Assembly (NCBI GenBank): GCA_033439255.1
Contig: CM065889.1
Span: forward strand, 1,550,001-1,614,000
Source: Hericium rajendrae
Lineage: Eukaryota; Basidiomycota; Agaricomycetes; Russulales; Hericiaceae
Direction: 5' to 3'
DNA length: 64,000 bases
Part shown: positions 10,303 through 24,400 of the stretch, piece by piece
Position numbering within the stretch: position 1 is the first letter of the stretch
Layout: the number at the start of each line of letters is the position of its first letter
Notes under the pieces: generated by a model
What the model was told of the DNA's origin: nothing
Databases searched by the model: none
Seen by the model: only the letters and a program-made list of their open reading frames with translations
Translations under genes and position numbers: made by a program

Positions 10303-10925
10303 GTAAGTCCATCAATTCTCTGCCAATTCTCTTGTTCTAAAATGTGTTCAACTCTACTGATTAATCGCTTTCCAGCCATGCTACATAGCCCCCAAACCAT
10401 CCAGAACTCGAAAATCAAGACTCGAAATTGAGATTACCCCCTCAAGATCTTGACCTTGAGGTAAGTCCTTCAATTCTTCACCAATTCTCTCGTTCTAAAA
10501 TGCGTTCAACTCTACTGATTAATCTCTTTCCAGCCATGCTACATAGCCCCCAAACCATCCAGAACTCGAAAATCAAAACTCGAAACTGAGATCTCCCCCC
10601 CAAGATCTTGACCTTGAGGTAAGTCTAGCAGTTCTTCACCGATTTAATTGTTCTAAATTGCATTGAAATGTACTGATTAATCGCTTTCCAGATATGCTAC
10701 ATAGACCCCAATCTGCCCAGAACTCAAAAATCAAAACTCGAAACTGAGATCTCCCCCTCAAGATTTTGACCTTGAGATAAGTCTGGCAGTTCTCCACCGA
10801 TTTAATTGTTCTAAAATGCACTGAAATGTACTGATTAATCACTTTCCAGCCATGCTACATAGGCCTCAGTCCATCCAGAACTCAAAACTCAAAAATCAAA
10901 ATTGAGATCTTCCTTTCAAGATCTT
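10303..10925 (+). repeat. 158-bp tandem array of intron/exon-like units
   Basis: Donor words stand at 10303 (GTAAGT), 10461 (GTAAGT), 10619 (GTAAGT) and 10777 (ATAAGT), an exact 158-bp period. Each unit runs GTAAGT, an ACTGATTAATC branch-like site, CTTTCCAG (for example ending at 10533), then about 85 nt ending TTGACCTTGAG before the next donor. So each unit reads as a 73-nt intron plus an 85-nt exon. Related arrays: 39962-40437 (+), 31450-31960, 37040-38060 and 57580-57710 (all minus). No long frame runs through the exon parts. Confidence 0.7.
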
Positions 10926-11214
10926 CATCTGAGAAATTTGAATTTGACATAGCTGCAGGTTACATTATAGGTGCTATTATTGAGCTATCAGAGCTATGAA
11001 GTTTGCTTATCCAGCTATGTAGAGCTATGAGAGCTATCATAGCCTACAAAGCAGACAGTGTGACATTCATAGGGTTATCATAGCCTCCATAGCCTGTAGT
11101 CTGATATACATAGGACTATCATGATTAACAAGGTGTGCTATGGCTACTATGATGCCTATGATTACTACCACAAGTCAGATAAGCACCAGATATTACAAGT
11201 CAGAATTTATCATA

Positions 11215-12230
11215 TTAAATTGCAATAAATCTACTACCATACATATGTAAGCTAGTCGAGCTACTGCATAGGGCACAGGATGCAGAGGGCATGCAAGTCA
11301 CCGTGGAGGGTGCAGGTGCAGGTGCAACAACAGTGTGGGCACACAAAAGACAGCACGTGCACACAAAAGGTGGCGTAGCATGCATGAATGCTGGCACAGA
11401 GGGCACAGGGGTAGGCATGGACCGTGCACAGCATACATGGTCCATGCATGGCAAGCCGGACCATGTGTAGCTGCGTGTGGGTGACCATGCCCACAAATGG
11501 AGTCAGGGCTGCCGTGAATGCGCGCAGGTTGCGTACATGTGCATGGGACATTGCGCATGTACGCAGAGCATCTGGAGGGCACGGGGTGTTGAGCAGGCAT
11601 GCGGGAGCATGTGCACATGCAGGGCATTGTAGGCAAGTGGCATTGAGTGTGAATGCTGGGTGTCGTGCATGCATTGTTGTGGGATGAGGTCTTGCAGTGC
11701 CACTATGCGCTGGTATCCTGTGTGCATGCAGAGGCAGAGCTGGGCATGTGCGGGTGATGTCGGGCACATGTGGGTGTCGAGCATGTGCAAGAGGCCTGGA
11801 GCGGGCGTGCAGGACATTCTGCATGCACAAAGAGGCACTGTATGGCACGTCATGCATGTGTGGTTGTCGTGCATCTGTGCAGGTCATTGCGCACACATGC
11901 AGGGCATGTTAAGTTGAGCAGGTGTAGGGGCATACATGCAACCAGGCGTGGCATGCATGTCTGGGGTGTTGTGAGCAGGTGCGGGGTGTTGTGAGTAGGT
12001 GTGGGGGCTTGAGCGCGTGGACGGGACGTTGCAAGCATGCACGGTGTTGAATGCGAGCACGAGGCCTTGCGGGGATTGAGGCGAGCATGCAGGGTCGTGG
12101 CCAATAGGCATGAACAATGTCCAAGTCCCATTGCCATGGCAATGGGACTATGGCACATGCACATGCATGGATGTGGGGCATGGGCGATGACATGGCCCAT
12201 GGCTCACTTGTCATTATTTGCTCACTCATC
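11215..12230. other. TGCATG-rich block of E2 copy a; contains the empty site of the exonuclease transposon
   Basis: GC-richer sequence packed with TGCATGC, GTGCATG and GGGCAT words. Overlapping ORFs on both strands reflect low stop density. The copy in E2 b continues on both sides of the exonuclease transposon: the phrase around GGACATTC at 11812-11819 is the unoccupied form of the site duplicated as GAACATTC at 41324-41331 and 55410-55417. No gene supported. Confidence 0.7.
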
Positions 12231-12286
12231 GTCATCATTTGCTCACTCGTCGTTGTCATTTGCTCATTTTATTATTATTGTTCTCT

Positions 12287-12560
12287 TTGTTGTTAAAGGT
12301 ACACTGTTATTCTTAATTATCTTATAACTTATACTAATGTCTTCATACTTATTACACTACCATGTAGTCCTACTAGGTAAGCTTGATTGTTTCTTATACT
12401 GATGTCTTCAAATTGTCTTGTAGATTTTCACTTTTTTGTTAATCTGGTAAGTCTTCATATATTATCTTTGTTATCTTCTAATACTCATGTCTTTTCTTAT
12501 TTGTATCTTTTGCTTTTTGTAGTTATTGTAAGTTTGTTACCTTTTGTAGTTCTGTAGTAG
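12287..12560 (+). repeat. T-rich intron-like units of E2
   Basis: Donor-like GGTAAGC/GGTAAGT words, CTAATG/CTGATG branch-like words and TTGTAG acceptor-like words alternate, with very short segments such as TCCTACTAG between acceptor and next donor. The same sequence is present at 56752-57010 in E2 copy b. It resembles the larger array at 29.5-30.55 kb. Confidence 0.5.
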
Positions 12561-12839
12561 TCTCTGTAGCTATAGTAATGTTTTGTAATGAAATTGTTTG
12601 AGTAATATAATTTATCCAATTTTCGATGTTTGTGACTGTAAGACATCAGACTATTGAATCTATAATATATTTATTTTATATGCTATTTTAGCATATTTGA
12701 TAGAAGTAATATAGAGTAGATAAAAATCTTACTAGCTAGATATAATATAATGATAGAGATATATTATATAGTTAATATAGCTTCTATAGTTATCTTATAC
12801 TAGAATAACTATGACAGCTATGATAGCTTATGCCCTATG

Positions 12840-15800
12840 CATCAGGAAATGAGGAATCTTCTGACTAGTCTGACTGTCTGACTTTTGTCTGAGAGTTCTG
12901 AACAGGTCCATTTGTCTGACTCACATATGAATAAAATAATGTGTAGATCATTTTGTAAGATCAGAAGAATATCAGATATAAACAGACCTATCAGATTCTT
13001 AAAAGTCTATCAGATAAAGGTAATTTTGTCAGACATTCAATTAAAGTCAGATTATTGCTACTTTTCAGATAGAGTCAGGTAGGTCTCTATCATCCAGATG
13101 TTCTCAGACATATCAGATTCTTACACATCTGTCAGATGAAGGTTATTTTGTCAGGCATTAAATAAATGTCAGACCATTGCTACTTTTCAGATAGAGTCAG
13201 GTAGGTCCCTATTGTCCAGATGTTTTCAGACATGTCAGATTGTTATGTATCTGTCAGATGAAGATTATTTTGCCAGACAGTTAATAAATATCAGACCATT
13301 GCTACTTTTTAGATGAAGTTAGGTAGGTCTCTATCGTTCAGATGTTCTCAGACATATCAGATTCTTACACATCTGTCAGATGAAGATCATCTTATCAGAC
13401 ATTCAATAAATGTCAGACCATTGCTACTTTTCAGACAAAGTCAGGTAGGTCTCTATCATTCAGATTTTTTCAGACATGTCAGAATTTTAAAAATCTGTCA
13501 GATGAAGATTATTTTGTTAGACATTCAATAAATGTCAGACAATTGTTACTTTTCAGATAGAGTCAGATAGGTCTCTATTATTCAGATACTTTTAGATATG
13601 CCAGACCTTTGAACTTTGATCAGACATTATTAAGTCTTTCAGAGATTGAATTAAAGTCAAATAGCTGCTACTTTTCAATTAAGTCAAATAAGTCCTTATC
13701 ATTTAGGTTCTTTTAAACATATAAGACTTATGAACTTGTTTCAGACATTATTGATCTTGTCAGACATTAAATGAGAGTTAGACAGTAGCTATTTATCAGA
13801 CAAAGTCAGATAAGCCTTCAGACACATCAGACATCTAAAATTTCATCAGATATTTACAGTTGTCTCAGACTTAAAGGTCAGAAAGTGAACCTGAGCACCA
13901 CAGAAATCAAATCCAAGCTTAAATCTGGATCTGAATGGCTGCTATAAAATCAGAACTGGCACCGGGATCAAATGGAAAATCAGACTTTGATTTTAAATTG
14001 GACTTGAGCTCAATCTGAACTTAGGCTGAGTACTCACAACAGCTTTGCAGAGTCTAGATTTAACATGCATAAATTGACAACTTGACATGATCACTGAAGG
14101 CCCACGTGCCTGTAGGACCCGAAACATTCTCGTTTCGAACCCCACAGCATGCGCGGGCAGGTAACTACGAAAACCGAAGGTCCGCGCATCTGTAGGACCC
14201 GAAACGTTATCGTTTCGGGCCCTACAGCCTGCGCGGGTAGGTAGCTACGAAAGCCGAAGGTCTGCGCATCTGTAGGACCCGAAACGTTCTCGTTTCCGGC
14301 CCTACAGCCTGCGCGGGGAGGTAACTACGAAAATCGAAGGCCCGCACATCTGTAGGGCCCGAAACGATGATGTTTCGGGCCCCACAGCTTGCGCGGGCAG
14401 GTAGATACGAAAATAGAAGGCCCACGTATCTGTAGGGCCCGAAACGATGATGTTTCGGGCCCCACAGCTTGCGCGGGCAGGTAGACACCATAGTCGAATG
14501 TCCATGCATCTGTAGGGCCCGAAACGTGAACGTTTCGGGCCCCACAGCTTGCGTGGGCAGGTAGATACGAAAATAGAATGCCCACGCATCTATAGGGCCC
14601 GAAACGAAAACGTTTCGGACCCCACACCTGCGCGGGCACGTAGATACGATAATTGAAGGCCCGCGCAGCTGTAGGGCCTGAAACGAAAACGTTTCGGGCA
14701 CCACAGGTGCTACGGGCAGGTAGATACAAAATTCGGAGGCCCGCGCAGCTGTAGGGCCCAAAACGAAAACGTTTCGGGCACCCCAGCCTGCGCGGGCAGG
14801 GAAATACGATAACAAAAGGCCCACGTACCTGTGGGGCCCGAAATGCACAGATTTCGGACCCAGTAGCCTGCGCGGGGAGGAGGGCGTGAGACACGCGACG
14901 GACGGGGTGGGGGGTTTGGTGCAAACGAGAAAACGGAGAGTACTGCTCGTTATCGAGCAGTACTCCCGAGATTAGCACGAAAGACGATGAAATACTAAAT
15001 TTAGGACTCACCTTAGAGCCATCTAGCCTCCAGTAAGCCCGTCCGGCCTTCTAACGCGTCCTTCCGGCCTTCGAATTGATGTCAGAGAGTGCGAAAATAG
15101 GGAGTACTGCTCGAAAACGAGCAGTACTCCCCGAGTTAGTACAATGAACATATACAATAATAGACCTAGCGACTTACCTAGGCCTCGACTAAGCCCCTCA
15201 GGCCTTCAGGGGATCAGAAAATGAAGAAAGAATGGAGGGGAGGAGAGACGAAAGACAGCAAGTACGACTCTAACGTTTCAACGCACGTTGAGCTTCCGGC
15301 AAGCCAACGGCCCGGTCGGCAATCCCCGACCGGCAATCCCCGGCAACGCGCGTCGACTTCAACGTTCAACAGTTCAACGTTTCAACGTTCAACTCCCTTA
15401 CTGAGACTCGTAGTCTCGTAGATCTCTCGTCCCACCCGTCTTCTTCCTCTTCACACATGCCGCCTCACATCGTTCGACGTTTAGGAGGGTTGTAGCCAGG
15501 TTGAGGGGCTTAGGTAAGTAGAACAGTCCTCAATTCTTGTCGTGTTATGCTAACAAAACGAGCATCACTCGAGTGATGCTCGTTGATCCTTCCCTTTGAT
15601 GCCCAGATCACCCCCAGCACCACCCTATATTCCCCCTACGACACCCCGCAACCATGCTTATGAACCCGCCCCCATCCCACTCCTTCGACAACCTCGCCGG
15701 CAACATCGTCGAGTCTCGTTGCCGTGGCAACGAGGCTCGGCTGCACGTTATTCAATGCGCCTCGCCCCGCCTCCTGCGCATTCCCGCGTGGCTTCAACAG

Positions 15801-16902
15801 CCCGCGGTCACTGTCCACGACTCGAGCGAGCTCTCAAAAGCTCGCATGCATCTGCTCCATCGCTTTCTGCCTCCGCGCATGCCCCGAGTGCGTGTGCACC
15901 ACGTCCGCAAGCCTCCACCCCTCTGCTTCCCTCAACCCCGCCCGCGGCGTCAGCGTCGACATCGATCCTCGTTGCTGTGGCAACGAAGCTCGATAAACAT
16001 CGTGCGCTGTCCAGTCGCTGTCGAACGGATTCGTGGCAGTCTCTAGGGTAACAAACAATTGTAAGTTAATCTTGTTAATCTTGGTTGTTCTCATGTACTA
16101 ACAAAGAGAGCATTGCTCGTTATCGAGTGATGCCTTCTTTCTTTGTACTTAGACTCTCGATGCCCTGTAGTCTCGTGACAGCACAGTAGGTCCTTCGCAG
16201 GTGAGTATGGTATTCTTTTCTCATTTTTTTGTACTAAATCATTTCTCTTTGGTTACACCTCATCTGACCTCCGATGCACCCCTTCCTGCACTCCAACATG
16301 ATGACTCCATTCCCATGCATCTCCTCTTGACTATGTGTACTTATCTCTAGACCCAAGTCCTAGAGATGAATATCATATAATTAGACTGATTCTGATGTCT
16401 GACCTTATATGGCTTCTATCTGATTTTGAGTGTGAACTCAAATATGTCTGAGAAATAAGCCTGCTTTTGCACAATGTCTGAAATCTGAAGGTTTATCTAG
16501 ACATCTGACTGTTAGACATTATCTTATGTCAGACTTTGATCTGATATCCAATCATAAGTCTGACCTCAGATACAACTAAGATAAATATCAGAGAACATCT
16601 GCCTCTCAGATAAACTCTGATACTTAGATAAGATCTGACATTCCAGACAATTGTTTGATATTCAGATGGCTGTCTGACTCTCAGACAAGATCTGATATTT
16701 AGATGGCTGTCTGACTCTCAGATAAGATCTGACACTCAGATGGCTATCTGATACTCAGACTTTGTTCTGAAATCAGACACTTTTATCTGAAAGACACTGG
16801 ACGATAGAGACCTACCTGACTCATCTGACTGTCTGAATGGTCTGAATCAGATCAAATCAGATACAATCAGATATCAATCAGAAATTTCCAGGTTTACTGA
16901 TG
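12840..16902 (-). mobile_element. Short E1 transposon, copy 2 (4,063 bp)
   Basis: Reverse copy of 1175-5236, bounded by CATCAGGAAATGAGG and CCAGGTTTACTGATG, with TG directly on both sides (12838-12839 and 16903-16904). It lies in the AGCTATG minisatellite of E2 copy a. Contains the inverted hairpin introns, the 80-bp satellite (about 14100-14870) and the 122-bp repeats. No transposase. Confidence 0.9.
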
Positions 16903-17995
16903 TGCTATGGTAGCTATCATCAGTAAACCTGGAAATTTCTGATTGATATCTGATTTGATCTGATTTGATCTGATTCAGACAATCAGACTGTCATGTCAAG
17001 ACTTGGTCGTAGACAGCAGAGAACCATCCAAGTCACCAGCGATGATGGAAGTGAGAGAGCAGAGAGCGACTAGCAGCGCAGTGACCTGTATTGGAGGTAC
17101 AGTACGGTACAGACAAAATGGACAATCTAGGGAAATAGGTGAGCGACAGGGAGCCTATAAGTACTGGGACGACAATGAGAAAAGAACAATGGACACCATA
17201 ACGGGTCGAACAATAGAGTGAGAACAATGGTGGCCAAAAGAAGAACAATGGGAGGGAGAACAATAGGATGTCCCAAAGGGGAACAAGGGCATGGGTGAAG
17301 GATAGCCCCAGGTCATATGAGGAAGTGAACATGTGATGGGGCTGCTGGAGCACATGACCAACACGATGCCTTGATGGCAGAGAAGAAGGCGGAGAGAAAT
17401 GGAGTGATCCGTGACATGTCAGACCAATCAGGTAGGTCTCTATCGTCCAGTGTCTTTCAGACAAAAGTGTCTGATTTCAGATAGCCATCTAGATGTCAGA
17501 TAGCTATCTGAGTATCAGACAGCCATCTAGATGTCAGATCTTGGCTGAGAGTCAGATAAAGATCTGAGTGTCAGACAATTGTCTGGATGTCAAATCTTAT
17601 CTAGAGGTCAGATTGTATTTGAAGTCAGACAGTCAGACACAATATAATTTCAGACAAAATCAGTTTACATTCATAAGTCAGACATAAATCAGATGAACCT
17701 CAAAATAGGGTCCAGACCCTCTATTTCAAAACAGATATAAAATCATCTCATTCAGAATACTAAATCTAGAGCTTGACTGATGAGCCAGTACACCACAATC
17801 ATCGAAGATGCCAAACAAACTACATGATTAAAGATAACATAGAAAACAGGGCCTACTATTAACATGGCATAAAGCACATGGCAACCCTGTTGTGTGTTCG
17901 AAGCTGAGCAGGACAGACGAAGGGTCACGAAGATTAGTAGAGAATTAATTACTGATGAGGCTGGAGTACATGCGGCACATTGCGGGCATGTGCGG

Positions 17996-18160
17996 TGGAG
18001 TAGGGACCAAGGGGGTCCCTCCTGCCATATAGCATGTGATCTGCGGGAGTTTCCGAGGTGATTAGTCAGCAGTCGAGTAGTTAGCTGCCAGCATGTAGTA
18101 GCATATCCGGGATCTCACCACTATCCTAGGTCTTGCGACGTGACCTCTGGGCCTACTCCA
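17996..18160 (+). repeat. Left LTR (165 bp)
   Basis: Begins TGGAGTAGG and ends CCTACTCCA, a TG...CA repeat with a 9-bp inverted tip. Identical, as far as I can read, to 24567-24731. Confidence 0.9.
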
Positions 18161-18162
18161 TC

Positions 18163-18178
18163 TTGGTGATGAGAGCGG
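18163..18178 (+). promoter_or_regulatory. Probable primer binding site
   Basis: TTGGTGATGAGAGCGG starts two bases after the left LTR and is close to the TGGTATCAGAGC primer site used by many LTR elements with initiator methionine tRNA. The match is partial, so the tRNA is not certain. Confidence 0.5.
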
Positions 18179-18433
18179 AATCGGCCCACTAGCGTTGCGT
18201 TGCGTAGTACCTGTGGATTTTCCAGTCTTTTCGTGCCGTTTTTTGGATCGTTGGTCGTGCCTCGTGTCTCGTTTGCATCTCTCGTCTCTTTGTGCCTTGC
18301 GTTGCGTTTCGTCTCGTGTTCTTGCATCTCTTAGTGTCCCCCAGCATCTCAGCCAGGTTTTCCGGTGTGTGCATCCACTAACGTGCCCCAGCGCTGCCGT
18401 TTGCGCATCAGAACTCGAGTTCGACTTTTGAAT

Positions 18434-21400
18434 ATGGAATTCCCCAAAAAGGTCCGGAACAGACGCGCAGCTGCAGCTGCTCGCAGAGCAGCATGGTTCG
18501 GTGACACACCACTCTCGCTCGCACCTCCTACGAGCTCCGCGTACTCGCTCGTTGCCCCGGTCACAGTACACGACACCCCGACTGCAATCGATCCGAAGGA
18601 AGCCACGACGGCGCCTACGCAGCAACCGCACGAGGCAAACACGAGCGACGCGGGCTCCGCGCCCAGCGCCTCATCTATCGCGACAAGCACAACCCCCGCG
18701 AGCTCGATCAAACCGCGCAGTGACCCCGCGCCGCCATTCGCGATCACGCGCGTACCAGACCGACCAACCGCGGCAATCGAACGCGAACCGCGTGAGGTCC
18801 GCAGCACGACCGCGCCTCCCGCGCCTCCTACCACCCTTCCCGCGTCCCACACGCACACAGCAACCCCGCACGACGCACCCACACCACATAGCAACCCATC
18901 GCCGCCATTCGCGATCGCGCGCGAGCCCGCCAGACCACCAGCAGCCACCAATCGCGAATCGCGCGAAGTCCCCGCCGTGAACACCCACGCAGGCCCCACC
19001 GCCTCTATCGCGTCCCACACGCCTACCGCGACCCCCCACGACTCGCGTCCGTCGCCCGACCGTCCCATACACTCTAGCGCCGCGGAGAACGAAACGAAGG
19101 AAGGCTCAGGGCCGCGTACGGAGGACGTGCGCACCGCGAGTGCCACACAGGGAGAACACCCATGCCCGGTACGCACCCCTGTCCCGCCTGCATCGCGCAC
19201 ACATGCCGCGACATCACACAACGTGCCCGCGCTGGCACCTAGCAGCATCACGCACGCACCCATGACCGAAGACGAGTCGCGAAACCGCGGTGAAGCCCGC
19301 GGTGATGAAGCACAAGCCCCGCACGCGCATACCAAGAGCCCCGCCCCGCCATCTGTGCAGCCCACGCCCCCATCCGCCCTTCCCAACGTATCCGCACCCG
19401 CGTACAACGACGCGAAAATGCCGGCGCCCGGAGTCGAACCGGGTGAGCCCCGCATGGCCGCCGCGTTATTCCTCAAGAACGTCAACCCCGCGCTGCTTCA
19501 CCCTGCGCGCATTGAGGAGCTCGTGGCATCTGCGCTGCGCGAAGGTCACGCGGCGGGATGGAAGGAAGGGCGGACCGTTGGGTTCCGCCTCGGTCTGGAG
19601 ATGAGAGAGGGTCGCGAAGAGGGTTTGAAGGAGGGTCTCGAGCGCAGTCGAGTCGACTCTCAAGTCGACACCGCGCGTGCCAGTCCTGGCTCATCGATGT
19701 ACAACGACCTGCTCGAACATCAGGAAATGAGGAATCTTCTGACTAGTCTGACTGTCTGACTTTTGTCTGAGAGTTCTGAACAGGTCCATTTGTCTGACTC
19801 ACATATGAATAAAATAATGTGTAGATCATTTTGTAAGATCAGAAGAATATCAGATATAAACAGACCTATCAGATTCTTAAAAGTCTATCAGATAAAGGTA
19901 ATTTTGTCAGACATTCAATTAAAGTCAGATTATTGCTACTTTTCAGATAGAGTCAGGTAGGTCTCTATCATCCAGATGTTCTCAGACATATCAGATTCTT
20001 ACACATCTGTCAGATGAAGGTTATTTTGTCAGGCATTAAATAAATGTCAGACCATTGCTACTTTTCAGATAGAGTCAGGTAGGTCCCTATTGTCCAGATG
20101 TTTTCAGACATGTCAGATTGTTATGTATCTGTCAGATGAAGATTATTTTGCCAGACAGTTAATAAATATCAGACCATTGCTACTTTTTAGATGAAGTTAG
20201 GTAGGTCTCTATCGTTCAGATGTTCTCAGACATATCAGATTCTTACACATCTGTCAGATGAAGATCATCTTATCAGACATTCAATAAATGTCAGACCATT
20301 GCTACTTTTCAGACAAAGTCAGGTAGGTCTCTATCATTCAGATTTTTTCAGACATGTCAGAATTTTAAAAATCTGTCAGATGAAGATTATTTTGTTAGAC
20401 ATTCAATAAATGTCAGACAATTGTTACTTTTCAGATAGAGTCAGATAGGTCTCTATTATTCAGATACTTTTAGATATGCCAGACCTTTGAACTTTGATCA
20501 GACATTATTAAGTCTTTCAGAGATTGAATTAAAGTCAAATAGCTGCTACTTTTCAATTAAGTCAAATAAGTCCTTATCATTTAGGTTCTTTTAAACATAT
20601 AAGACTTATGAACTTGTTTCAGACATTATTGATCTTGTCAGACATTAAATGAGAGTTAGACAGTAGCTATTTATCAGACAAAGTCAGATAAGCCTTCAGA
20701 CACATCAGACATCTAAAATTTCATCAGATATTTACAGTTGTCTCAGACTTAAAGGTCAGAAAGTGAACCTGAGCACCACAGAAATCAAATCCAAGCTTAA
20801 ATCTGGATCTGAATGGCTGCTATAAAATCAGAACTGGCACCGGGATCAAATGGAAAATCAGACTTTGATTTTAAATTGGACTTGAGCTCAATCTGAACTT
20901 AGGCTGAGTACTCACAACAGCTTTGCAGAGTCTAGATTTAACATGCATAAATTGACAACTTGACATGATCACTGAAGGCCCACGTGCCTGTAGGACCCGA
21001 AACATTCTCGTTTCGAACCCCACAGCATGCGCGGGCAGGTAACTACGAAAACCGAAGGTCCGCGCATCTGTAGGACCCGAAACGTTATCGTTTCGGGCCC
21101 TACAGCCTGCGCGGGTAGGTAGCTACGAAAGCCGAAGGTCTGCGCATCTGTAGGACCCGAAACGTTCTCGTTTCCGGCCCTACAGCCTGCGCGGGGAGGT
21201 AACTACGAAAATCGAAGGCCCGCACATCTGTAGGGCCCGAAACGATGATGTTTCGGGCCCCACAGCTTGCGCGGGCAGGTAGATACGAAAATAGAAGGCC
21301 CACGTATCTGTAGGGCCCGAAACGATGATGTTTCGGGCCCCACAGCTTGCGCGGGCAGGTAGACACCATAGTCGAATGTCCATGCATCTGTAGGGCCCGA

Positions 21401-24400
21401 AACGTGAACGTTTCGGGCCCCACAGCTTGCGTGGGCAGGTAGATACGAAAATAGAATGCCCACGCATCTATAGGGCCCGAAACGAAAACGTTTCGGACCC
21501 CACACCTGCGCGGGCACGTAGATACGATAATTGAAGGCCCGCGCAGCTGTAGGGCCTGAAACGAAAACGTTTCGGGCACCACAGGTGCTACGGGCAGGTA
21601 GATACAAAATTCGGAGGCCCGCGCAGCTGTAGGGCCCAAAACGAAAACGTTTCGGGCACCCCAGCCTGCGCGGGCAGGGAAATACGATAACAAAAGGCCC
21701 ACGTACCTGTGGGGCCCGAAATGCACAGATTTCGGACCCAGTAGCCTGCGCGGGGAGGAGGGCGCGAGACACGCGACGGACGGGGTGGGGGGTTTGGTGC
21801 AAACGAGAAAACGGAGAGTACTGCTCGTTATCGAGCAGTACTCCCGAGATTAGCACGAAAGACGATGAAATACTAAATTTAGGACTCACCTTAGAGCCAT
21901 CTAGCCTCCAGTAAGCCCGTCCGGCCTTCTAACGCGTCCTTCCGGCCTTCGAATTGATGTCAGAGAGTGCGAAAATAGGGAGTACTGCTCGAAAACGAGC
22001 AGTACTCCCCGAGTTAGTACAATGAACATATACAATAATAGACCTAGCGACTTACCTAGGCCTCGACTAAGCCCCTCAGGCCTTCAGGGGATCAGAAAAT
22101 GAAGAAAGAATGGAGGGGAGGAGAGACGAAAGACAGCAAGTACGACTCTAACGTTTCAACGCACGTTGAGCTTCCGGCAAGCCAACGGCCCGGTCGGCAA
22201 TCCCCGACCGGCAATCCCCGGCAACGCGCGTCGACTTCAACGTTCAACAGTTCAACGTTTCAACGTTCAACTCCCTTACTGAGACTCGTAGTCTCGTAGA
22301 TCTCTCGTCCCACCCGTCTTCTTCCTCTTCACACATGCCGCCTCACATCGTTCGACGTTTAGGAGGGTTGTAGCCAGGTTGAGGGGCTTAGGTAAGTAGA
22401 ACAGTCCTCAATTCTTGTCGTGTTATGCTAACAAAACGAGCATCACTCGAGTGATGCTCGTTGATCCTTCCCTTTGATGCCCAGATCACCCCCAGCACCA
22501 CCCTATATTCCCCCTACGACACCCCGCAACCATGCTTATGAACCCGCCCCCATCCCACTCCTTCGACAACCTCGCCGGCAACATCGTCGAGTCTCGTTGC
22601 CGTGGCAACGAGGCTCGGCTGCACGTTATTCAATGCGCCTCGCCCCGCCTCCTGCGCATTCCCGCGTGGCTTCAACAGCCCGCGGTCACTGTCCACGACT
22701 CGAGCGAGCTCTCAAAAGCTCGCATGCATCTGCTCCATCGCTTTCTGCCTCCGCGCATGCCCCGAGTGCGTGTGCACCACGTCCGCAAGCCTCCACCCCT
22801 CTGCTTCCCTCAACCCCGCCCGCGGCGTCAGCGTCGACATCGATCCTCGTTGCTGTGGCAACGAAGCTCGATAAACATCGTGCGCTGTCCAGTCGCTGTC
22901 GAACGGATTCGTGGCAGTCTCTAGGGTAACAAACAATTGTAAGTTAATCTTGTTAATCTTGGTTGTTCTCATGTACTAACAAAGAGAGCATTGCTCGTTA
23001 TCGAGTGATGCCTTCTTTCTTTGTACTTAGACTCTCGATGCCCTGTAGTCTCGTGACAGCACAGTAGGTCCTTCGCAGGTGAGTATGGTATTCTTTTCTC
23101 ATTTTTTTGTACTAAATCATTTCTCTTTGGTTACACCTCATCTGACCTCCGATGCACCCCTTCCTGCACTCCAACATGATGACTCCATTCCCATGCATCT
23201 CCTCTTGACTATGTGTACTTATCTCTAGACCCAAGTCCTAGAGATGAATATCATATAATTAGACTGATTCTGATGTCTGACCTTATATGGCTTCTATCTG
23301 ATTTTGAGTGTGAACTCAAATATGTCTGAGAAATAAGCCTGCTTTTGCACAATGTCTGAAATCTGAAGGTTTATCTAGACATCTGACTGTTAGACATTAT
23401 CTTATGTCAGACTTTGATCTGATATCCAATCATAAGTCTGACCTCAGATACAACTAAGATAAATATCAGAGAACATCTGCCTCTCAGATAAACTCTGATA
23501 CTTAGATAAGATCTGACATTCCAGACAATTGTTTGATATTCAGATGGCTGTCTGACTCTCAGACAAGATCTGATATTTAGATGGCTGTCTGACTCTCAGA
23601 TAAGATCTGACACTCAGATGGCTATCTGATACTCAGACTTTGTTCTGAAATCAGACACTTTTATCTGAAAGACACTGGACGATAGAGACCTACCTGACTC
23701 ATCTGACTGTCTGAATGGTCTGAATCAGATCAAATCAGATACAATCAGATATCAATCAGAAATTTCCAGGTTTACTGATGAAGACCCGCAGACTTGCACG
23801 TGGAACATATGGGACCTTCATCCCGACCTTTTACATGCGATTTTGGAGCAGGGAAGGAAGAGATGGAGGAAGGAGAGTAGAGATGAGTGTAGAGAAACTG
23901 GGTTTTCGGAGGGCTTGGAGGCTGGGAAGATTGAGGGCAGGAAGCTTGATTTCCACGAAGGGCAGGTCATCGGACTCGAAGAAGGGCGCAAACAAGGCCG
24001 CACCGAGGTACGCCATCCGCTATGTGCTGCCGTCGCTATCCAGACGGACGAGGTACCCACAACTACCCACATCGACTTCACTGCACAAACTGAAGCAGCA
24101 TTCACGACCCCACACACATCCTTATCATGGGCTGATGATTGTGATTCACTACCTCTACCAGTTATCTCATCGCTGTGCTCGCCTGCACCCCGGGACTTTT
24201 CCGCGTTGCGTTCAGACTATGCAGCACGGCCTTTTGCATCCCTACAACGTCGCGCTCGCCGTTCACACCGATCTCGAACATCTGCTCCCTGTTCTCATAC
24301 CCCTCGACCAGCTCATCCGTCTATTCCCATTGTCACACGGCATCATCCTGCAGGCCTTCGTGTTGGTCAGCCATCTATTCTTTGTGTTTCAAAGCACTCG

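Noticed and set aside
18349-19485. 378-aa ORF antisense to the Gag-like gene
   Set aside because: Shadow of the GC-rich coding sequence; Gly/Val/Ala-rich without motifs, while the plus frame continues across the E1 insertion and ends in conserved motifs.
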